64,000 bases of DNA from positions 62,001-126,000 of the forward strand of contig CALUVB010000022.1 of assembly GCA_944324115.1 (NCBI GenBank), written 5' to 3'. Position numbers and translations under genes: made by a program. Shown here piece after piece: positions 59,151 to 64,000 of the stretch. Origin of the DNA: an uncultured Elusimicrobiales bacterium (lineage in GTDB: Bacteria; Elusimicrobiota; Elusimicrobia; Elusimicrobiales; Elusimicrobiaceae). Under the pieces are notes generated by a model. The model did no database searches. It saw only the letters and a list, made by a program, of their open reading frames with translations, and was not told where the DNA came from. Every line of letters starts with the position of its first letter. Positions within the stretch are counted from its first letter, which is position 1.

Positions 59151-60167
59151 TTATAACACGTCTTGCTCTAGATATTGTTTGAGTCGGTCTCTAAATTCTT
59201 CAGCTAGTTTATGGGGAGCCAAAATTGTAATATTCGGCAACCACTTTTGAATCATGGGAAAGATGTTATTTTTTATTTCTATATCGTCACTGCTGACACA
59301 GGTAAGAATAAGCCCGCTGGCAGTTTCTTTGATGATTTTTTGTTGCGGAAAGTAAATTTTCTTTTTAAAATACGAGGCAATTGGCTTTTTAATAAACAGT
59401 TTAATCGTCTGTGTAATATTATCCGAGTTGAACCACATGCCAACAGCATTCCCCAAAATATACTCAATGGCTTTTTTAGGATCTTTGTCTGGGTTATACT
59501 CAAAGTATCTGCTTTTTTTATCCGGTTGTACATTGGCAATGCTTTCCAAGCGGTATTTCATTATTTTTCTGTCAAAATAACCAATTAAGTACCAAAATCC
59601 TTCGCTAAAGCAAATTTTTAATGGTTTAAATCCCGCCCATGCCGTCTTTTTGCCCGTTTCATTCTTTCTAGTAATCGTAACAGTATATTTCTTTTGAATT
59701 GCATCTAATAATGTTTCAAAGCCGCTGATAAGACGTATCGTTTCTGCTTGTTGAGGAAATTTAATAAATAAGGGGTTTTCTTGCGGGCTTAAGCGCCAAT
59801 AGGCACGAAAGACGGCCGGAGACATGCCCAAACTTTCCGCCAACGGCTCTATGGTGTCATGAAATATTTTATCTTGTTTGGCATTGGCCAAGCTATAGCC
59901 TTCCTTAAAACCATAATTGCCGTGTCCCTTGCGTTCAATATAAAAATTCTTTTCTTTTTTTCTAGTTTTTTTCTTATCTTCCTTCTCTTCAGAAAGATTC
60001 AGACAGTCGTTGAGCAATTTTATGTCTCTTTGTATTGTACGGATATTAACATTTGCATTCGCGGCAAAGTGCTGCAAGTTGATGCCACTTGCCGGAGCAG
60101 CATCAAAACGCAATAAAAGTGTAATTAAACGATTTATTTTTTTAACATCAGCACGACGGTAACTCAT
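59151..60167 (-). CDS. WYL-domain transcriptional regulator
   Basis: This 338-residue protein has an N-terminal winged helix-turn-helix (about 5-60, with NINxRTIQRDIKLL-type recognition helix NVNIRTIQRDIKLLND), a basic linker (KKTRKKEKN), and a WYL domain (about 180-235) with the namesake FWYLIGYFDRKIMKYRLESI. A C-terminal WCX-like extension follows. Such proteins (BrxR, CapW and related) often repress phage-defence operons and sense a ligand through WYL. It converges on the helicase gene and is divergent from the TPR gene. GGAA precedes the ATG. Confidence 0.9.
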   Translation of the reverse strand: MSYRRADVKKINRLITLLLRFDAAPASGINLQHFAANANVNIRTIQRDIKLLNDCLNLSEEKEDKKKTRKKEKNFYIERKGHGNYGFKEGYSLANAKQDKIFHDTIEPLAESLGMSPAVFRAYWRLSPQENPLFIKFPQQAETIRLISGFETLLDAIQKKYTVTITRKNETGKKTAWAGFKPLKICFSEGFWYLIGYFDRKIMKYRLESIANVQPDKKSRYFEYNPDKDPKKAIEYILGNAVGMWFNSDNITQTIKLFIKKPIASYFKKKIYFPQQKIIKETASGLILTCVSSDDIEIKNNIFPMIQKWLPNITILAPHKLAEEFRDRLKQYLEQDVL

Positions 60168-60176
60168 ATATATTCC

Positions 60177-60190
60177 GACATACGTTTGTC
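60177..60190. promoter_or_regulatory. Inverted repeat GACA-N6-TGTC upstream of the WYL gene
   Basis: GACA (60177-60180) and TGTC (60187-60190) flank 6 bases, 10 bases upstream of the WYL start. The same pattern occurs at 61861-61874. It is a possible operator, but short palindromes like this are expected about once per window by chance. Confidence 0.3.
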
Positions 60191-60193
60191 ATA

Positions 60194-60213
60194 AAAATCG
60201 ACACACCGATTTT
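60194..60213. promoter_or_regulatory. Candidate operator between the WYL and TPR genes
   Basis: Inverted repeat AAAATCG-ACACAC-CGATTTT. It overlaps the apparent -35 of the TPR promoter (TCGACA) and sits in the WYL upstream region, as expected for an autoregulatory site of a dimeric repressor. Confidence 0.5.
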
Positions 60214-60228
60214 GTTTTTATTATACTA
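60199..60228 (+). promoter_or_regulatory. Promoter of the TPR gene
   Basis: TCGACA and TATACT are separated by 18 bases. The candidate operator at 60194-60213 covers the -35 element. The TPR ATG is about 35 bases downstream, with an AGAGGG ribosome-binding site. Confidence 0.5.
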
Positions 60229-60263
60229 ATTTACACAAGGCTACAAGCAAGAGGGACAAAAAA

Positions 60264-61481
60264 ATGAAAAGAACACAAAATGCAAATCATAAAAAAGCAA
60301 TGGCTTACAAAGAGATGGGGGATCAGTACCAAAACTGGTCGGATTATGAACAAGCTCTGGAATGTTATGATGAAGCAATAAATATTGACCCGACTTATGC
60401 GGAAGCCTATGATATGCGCGGGATAACCAAAGCATTGTGGGGCCGCCCGGAAGAGGCATTGGCTGATTTTGACAAGGCCATAGAGCTTTCCCCAGAAAAC
60501 TCAGACTATTACAACAATCGCGGCAATGCTCATGCTGAACTGAAAAATTACGAGTTGGCTATGGCGGATTTTTCCAAAGCGCTTTCTCTTAATTCTACAA
60601 ATGCGCTTACTATCTATAGTCGCGGCAGACTGTATGCTGACTTGGGACAACATCAACAGGCGTTGGCTGATTTTGACAGGGCTATTGAACTTGATGAAAA
60701 ACATTCCGCCTCTTATTATCATCGTGAAGTGATGAAAAATAAACTGGCAGGACAAGGCATACATGTGCCGGACACTGACCAAATTATCAAGAATGCACAT
60801 TTTACAGATTTGTTTTATGTAAATCGTGGAATAGCGCGGGATTATTTGGGTAATTATGAAGCAGCTATTGCTGATTATAGCAAAGCCATAATGATAAATC
60901 CGACCTGCGGCGGGCATTATTACAACCGCGGGCAATCCCATCTATCTGCCCAGCACTATAAACAGGCGCTTGCCGACTATACGGAAGGAATCCGTCTGTA
61001 CCCTGTTGCCAGTGGATATTTAGGACGTGGACAAGCTAATTTTTACTTAAAACGCTATCAAGAAGCTTTATCCGATGCAGATAAAACTATTGAATTGGAA
61101 CCATATGCTGTAGACGCTTATATTTTGCGTGGCAAGATTAGATTTAATATGGAGCAGTTTGAACAGGCCATTGCGGATTTTGACAAAGCATTAGAAGTTA
61201 CGCCGACTGATGCAGCTATCTTAGAAAACCGCGCAAACGCAAAATACAAACTGGAAAAATACGAGGAAGCTGTCGCAGACCTTGACAAAGCGCTCTTAAT
61301 TGATCCGAAACGGCCCAATACATATCTTTTGCGCTCCGCTTGCCTTACAGCGCTCCAACGCTACGAAAAAGCGGAAGCGGACTGCCAAGCAGTCTTAAAA
61401 TTAGAACCGGCCAACAAAACGGCTAAAATTTGGCTACAGCATATTAAACAAGAACAAATAAAGTACGGAAACAAAAAGTAA
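60264..61481 (+). CDS. Tetratricopeptide-repeat protein
   Basis: This 405-residue protein is built almost entirely of about ten TPR units of 34 residues (for example YNNRGNAHAELKNYELAMAD and AYILRGKIRFNMEQFEQAIA), with one irregular insert near residues 155-185. There is no signal peptide or membrane segment, so it is probably a cytoplasmic scaffold. The ribosome-binding site is AGAGGG. It is divergent from the WYL regulator and may be under its control. Its composition matches the helicase segment. Partners are unknown. Confidence 0.9.
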   Translation: MKRTQNANHKKAMAYKEMGDQYQNWSDYEQALECYDEAINIDPTYAEAYDMRGITKALWGRPEEALADFDKAIELSPENSDYYNNRGNAHAELKNYELAMADFSKALSLNSTNALTIYSRGRLYADLGQHQQALADFDRAIELDEKHSASYYHREVMKNKLAGQGIHVPDTDQIIKNAHFTDLFYVNRGIARDYLGNYEAAIADYSKAIMINPTCGGHYYNRGQSHLSAQHYKQALADYTEGIRLYPVASGYLGRGQANFYLKRYQEALSDADKTIELEPYAVDAYILRGKIRFNMEQFEQAIADFDKALEVTPTDAAILENRANAKYKLEKYEEAVADLDKALLIDPKRPNTYLLRSACLTALQRYEKAEADCQAVLKLEPANKTAKIWLQHIKQEQIKYGNKK

Positions 61482-61860
61482 TGGCTTAGTATAAATAATA
61501 GCCGACAGGACTGCCTTTTCGGAAACAAATAAAATGCAGGGCGTGGACTTATAGGCAGGAAGCAGCCAGGTTGATACTGTGGAGAAAGAAGCCCATAGCG
61601 GCATTTTGGAGACCTTGGAATGAGCGGCATATCACCTGCGTGGCAATATGTTCCGGGCACAGCAATAGATAGGCCAGCATGTGGAAAATTATCAAAAGAC
61701 CTTAGCCATACACCTCAAAGAAACGCTTGAAAGCAGTTAAAAGCAGTCAGCAAACCAGAACCTAAGTAGATTTTAGGTTTACGGGCTTATTTTTCCAAAC
61801 TGTGCGTATTCCCTAGAGGAGCAGCACTCTGCCTCCGCCTGCTCCTCTGAAAACAAATAC
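61482..61860. other. About 380-base region after the TPR gene; possible coding relic and hairpins
   Basis: A frame from 61534 to 61740 reads like protein (for example QHVENYQKTLAIHLKETLES) but contains three internal stops, which is no fewer than expected by chance. Hairpins occur at 61759-61779 (AACCTAA/TTAGGTT) and about 61815-61848 (GAGGAGCAG/CTGCTCCTC). The first may terminate TPR transcription. Confidence 0.35.
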
Positions 61861-61874
61861 GACAAGATACTGTC
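61861..61874. promoter_or_regulatory. Inverted repeat GACA-N6-TGTC upstream of the lipoprotein operon
   Basis: It extends to CGACA-AGATAC-TGTCG. An AT-rich -10-like TATTATACCTAT follows at about 61888-61899. It shares the pattern GACA-N6-TGTC with the site before the WYL gene. Confidence 0.3.
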
Positions 61875-61941
61875 GCGTGGGTATCATATTATACCTATGA
61901 GACAATGCAATCGGACTCTTAAAAATAGCGAGGGAAAACTC

Positions 61942-62463
61942 ATGAAAAAATATAGTTTGATATTCGTTTTGCTTACAGCGATGCTAATTTTGTCGCCGGC
62001 AGTACAAGCTGCCAAGTATTTCACCTTGGAGGAGAGCCTAACTGAAACGGCAGAAAAAATTGGCAGCAGCACTCGCATTCCCAGCAAAGCCAATTTGGCA
62101 GTGGTGGGCTTTGTGGAAAGCACAAGCCGCACGCGTCTACCGCTTAGTAGTGTGTTAGAGGACGATTTAACTTCGTTTTTGACTGAGAAAAGGCCTGGCC
62201 ATCTAGTAGCCAAAAATAATATTGATACCGTACTGCGGGAACTGCGTATTACACGAGACGATCTGTTTGACAGCCGTCACCGCAAGCAATTCGGCAAATT
62301 AGTCTCGGCGGATTTACTCGTTAGCGGCAACTATTGGATCAATCGCCGGGACGTGATTATTAATATTGCGGTTATAGATATAGAAAGCGGTTTGGCTCTT
62401 TTGTCTCATAGGGTCAAAATACGTAAATCGCAGTTTGCCAAATACTTGTTAGGTCTTAATTAA
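61942..62463 (+). CDS. FlgO/CsgG-like secreted envelope protein
   Basis: This is 173 residues from the ATG at 61942 (GAGGGAAAAC upstream); the upstream in-frame ATG at 61897 lacks a ribosome-binding site. The signal peptide ends near VQAAK (about 22). The body resembles FlgO-type proteins: NLAVVGFVESTSRTRLPLSS, a helix ending FLTEKRPG, VLRELRITRDDLFD, KLVSADLLVSGNYW and INIAVIDIESGLAL. FlgO is an outer-membrane protein of the Vibrio flagellar base; the fold is shared with LpoB/CsgG. It begins an operon with LPP20-type lipoproteins. Confidence 0.75.
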   Translation: MKKYSLIFVLLTAMLILSPAVQAAKYFTLEESLTETAEKIGSSTRIPSKANLAVVGFVESTSRTRLPLSSVLEDDLTSFLTEKRPGHLVAKNNIDTVLRELRITRDDLFDSRHRKQFGKLVSADLLVSGNYWINRRDVIINIAVIDIESGLALLSHRVKIRKSQFAKYLLGLN

Positions 62464-62473
62464 AGGAGAGTCT

Positions 62474-63106
62474 ATGAAAAAGGAACTGATGCTGTGCCTG
62501 CTTTTAGCAGGCGTCGGGCTGATAAGTGCGTGCAGTGCTAAAAATGTAGTAAAAACGCCGCAGCTCAATGTAAAAGTAGTGGAAACTATCCCCGCTACTT
62601 CCGCTCCTGATTGGGTAAATAGCACTCAGGAGTTCTGGGAAAAAGGAGGTCAGTATTTCTACCGCGGCACTGCTGAAGGATTTACCAACTTGGAGGCCGC
62701 CAAACGGGCCGCTGTAGCCAATGCGCGGGTCAGCTTGGCTGAACAGGTAAAAAATGTGGTGAGAAGCGAGTTCTCGCGCGCTTTAGAAGCGGGTGCTTAT
62801 GACGAAACCACAGGTGGCTACTTGAAAGACGTATTTTTCTCGGCTGTAGACAATCTTACCTTAAGTGGCGTACAAATGCGCGAGTCCTACTTGCAACATC
62901 TCGTAGAAACAAGCGATATGAACCAGCGCTTGTACTATCGGGCTTATGTCTTAACCTCTGTGAGCAAGAACGACTATAATAAGCTCGTGCGTGCGGCTTT
63001 TAGTGATACCAAAGCACAAATAGCCGCCAACAAAAGCGCCAGGCAACTGGCTGACGCGACAGAAGATCGTTTCTGGGCACAGCAAGAAAAGGCCGGGGAA
63101 CAATAA
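62474..63106 (+). CDS. LPP20/FlgP-like lipoprotein
   Basis: This 210-residue lipoprotein (signal ending LISACSAK, Cys about 20) has AAGGAGAG upstream of the start. The body has the LPP20 pattern: APDWVN, a YFYRGTAEGFTNLEAAKRAA stretch, then ANARVSLAEQVK, and a C-terminal YYRAYVLTSVSKNDYNKL. In Vibrio and Campylobacter the related FlgP lines the outer-membrane flagellar disk. Here it is the second gene of the operon, coupled to the next by a TAATG overlap. Confidence 0.8.
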   Translation: MKKELMLCLLLAGVGLISACSAKNVVKTPQLNVKVVETIPATSAPDWVNSTQEFWEKGGQYFYRGTAEGFTNLEAAKRAAVANARVSLAEQVKNVVRSEFSRALEAGAYDETTGGYLKDVFFSAVDNLTLSGVQMRESYLQHLVETSDMNQRLYYRAYVLTSVSKNDYNKLVRAAFSDTKAQIAANKSARQLADATEDRFWAQQEKAGEQ

Positions 63107-63879
63107 TGAAACGCCTAGTAGTTTTCTTTTTCCTGGGAATATTCGGGGGTGGATGTATTTCCACCCCCCGAATACCTGACTGGGCCGGAAAGAACTGGCA
63201 GGAAAAGCAAGTCTTTTATTTTAGTGGCATTTCTTCCGAATGCAGCAATGCAGTCTGTGCCAAGGAAGAAGCGTATAACAACGCCATAGCAAGCATAGCC
63301 ACTTTTTTAGGCAGTACGGTAACTGTAATAACCGAGAGCAATTTAGACAATAATGGGCAGTACTTAAGCGCTCATTTCCAGTCCGCTACGCAAGAGATGC
63401 AGCTTAAGCATATCAAAGTGGAAAAGTTTAAAGTTTCTCAAGATAAAAAATATTTGGTGGGATATGTATTGGTCTCTCTTGAAAAAAGAGAAATAGATGC
63501 TGTTTTAACCCAAATAAAGCAAGACGCAGACTGGCAGACTCACAAGCAGCAAAACAGGCGCAAGGTCGGCGTCATTACAATACATGCACCGAGAGATTGG
63601 AAAGATTTGGAAGGACAAGTAAACAGATTTTTGGGAAAAGCCGGATATTTGACGGGCCAAAACGGTAACAATTTATATTTGCAAGTGGAGAATTTTGCCT
63701 GTACACAGAGCCATATTCAAGACGTACAAATTTGCATCTTACAGGTGAAAGCAACGTTTGAACAGAAAGAACTTGTTTTTACAGCCAAAGGATACGGACA
63801 TACGCAGGCACAAGCACGCGAAGATGCAATTGGGGCGTGGATTGAACAAATTCCACAAGATATTTTGGAGGAAAAATGA
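63106..63879 (+). CDS. LPP20-related lipoprotein
   Basis: This 257-residue lipoprotein (signal ending FGGGCIST, Cys about 17) has an LPP20-like first half: RIPDWAGKNW, VFYFSGISSECSN, AKEEAYNNAIASIATFLGS and KYLVGYVLVSLEKREID. The second half (about 150-257) has VGVITIHAPRDWKDLEGQ and a repeated alpha/beta pattern ending in a GHTQAQAREDAIGAW helix, reminiscent of the second domain of FlgT. Start and stop overlap neighbours (TAATG and ATGA), so the operon is tightly coupled. Confidence 0.75.
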   Translation: MKRLVVFFFLGIFGGGCISTPRIPDWAGKNWQEKQVFYFSGISSECSNAVCAKEEAYNNAIASIATFLGSTVTVITESNLDNNGQYLSAHFQSATQEMQLKHIKVEKFKVSQDKKYLVGYVLVSLEKREIDAVLTQIKQDADWQTHKQQNRRKVGVITIHAPRDWKDLEGQVNRFLGKAGYLTGQNGNNLYLQVENFACTQSHIQDVQICILQVKATFEQKELVFTAKGYGHTQAQAREDAIGAWIEQIPQDILEEK

Positions 63880-64000
63880 AAAAATTGTTATTCTCGTTGC
63901 TGCTCGTTTTAAGCATGATCTGTCCGTCTTGGGCGGACAAAACGATTATGAATAACACATGGGGGTATAGTTATTATAGTTATTCTAATTTAAACAATCT
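63876..64000 (+). CDS. Secreted protein, N-terminal fragment (partial)
   Basis: The ATG overlaps the previous stop (ATGA), with GGAGGAAAA upstream. The visible 41 codons give a signal peptide (KKLLFSLLLVLSMICPSWA, cleaved before DKT) and a Tyr/Asn/Ser-rich start of the mature protein. It is cut by the window end. It belongs to the lipoprotein operon; function is unknown. Confidence 0.75.
   Translation, partial: MKKLLFSLLLVLSMICPSWADKTIMNNTWGYSYYSYSNLNN

Noticed and set aside
1-64000. CRISPR arrays, rRNA genes, insertion sequences
   Set aside because: No regularly spaced repeats, no rRNA sequence and no transposase or terminal inverted repeats were seen.

Overview
The window looks like a chromosomal segment from an anaerobic, probably gut-associated bacterium of the Elusimicrobiota. 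This is inferred from two stand-alone type IV prepilin-like proteins with an almost invariant [19 protein letters not shown] leader, a monomeric [FeFe]-hydrogenase-like protein, a three-domain NifU with NifS, and several secreted proteins I cannot place in a family. I could not run a phylogenetic test. Most genes are housekeeping genes with standard stop usage (TAG is a genuine terminator, for example at the end of the glycerate kinase gene), so the genetic code appears ordinary.

Layout. 1-1.5 kb: an RND efflux adaptor and the first 17 codons of its inner-membrane pump, divergent from 1.5-9.2 kb, which carries an acetyltransferase, a 2-hydroxyacid dehydrogenase, cysteine synthase, cardiolipin synthase, an EEP-family phosphatase and the hydrogenase. 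9.2-10.8 kb: a prepilin gene and a roughly 1 kb noncoding tract holding two structured RNA elements that share one pseudoknotted architecture. 10.8-12.7 kb: rpsI, rplM and dus. 12.7-17.3 kb: three tandem 5'-nucleotidase-like genes, the last degenerate. 17.3-23.8 kb: a 1176-residue repeat-rich secreted protein, a membrane protein and nifU-nifS. 23.9-29.4 kb: nadK, recN, small envelope genes and glycerate kinase. 29.4-44.2 kb, minus strand: a second prepilin, a HAD phosphatase, an alpha/beta hydrolase, nnrD, glmS, pdxJ, glmM, ftsH, hpt, mutL and mutS. 44.6-55.9 kb: tRNA-Tyr, two secreted proteins, alaS, a lipid kinase, a nuclease, a NUDIX protein, dnaE and a PQ-loop-like gene that appears frameshifted.

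56.2-61.5 kb: downstream of tRNA-Val lies an AT-richer accessory segment with a PIF1-like helicase whose C-terminal BrxL/MIT_C-like domain is split off by an in-frame amber codon, a convergent WYL-domain regulator, and a divergent TPR protein sharing a promoter region with that regulator. This is the most defence-like part of the window. 61.9-64 kb: an operon of FlgO-like, LPP20/FlgP-like and related envelope lipoproteins, cut by the window end.

Two wider patterns stand out. Many monocistronic or first-in-operon genes have a -10-like hexamer exactly 6 nt before the start codon and no ribosome-binding site, so leaderless transcription appears common beside normal Shine-Dalgarno starts. Intrinsic terminators are frequent and strong, including one placed between the tRNA-Tyr promoter and the tRNA itself. 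No CRISPR array, rRNA, intact transposase or integrase was seen.
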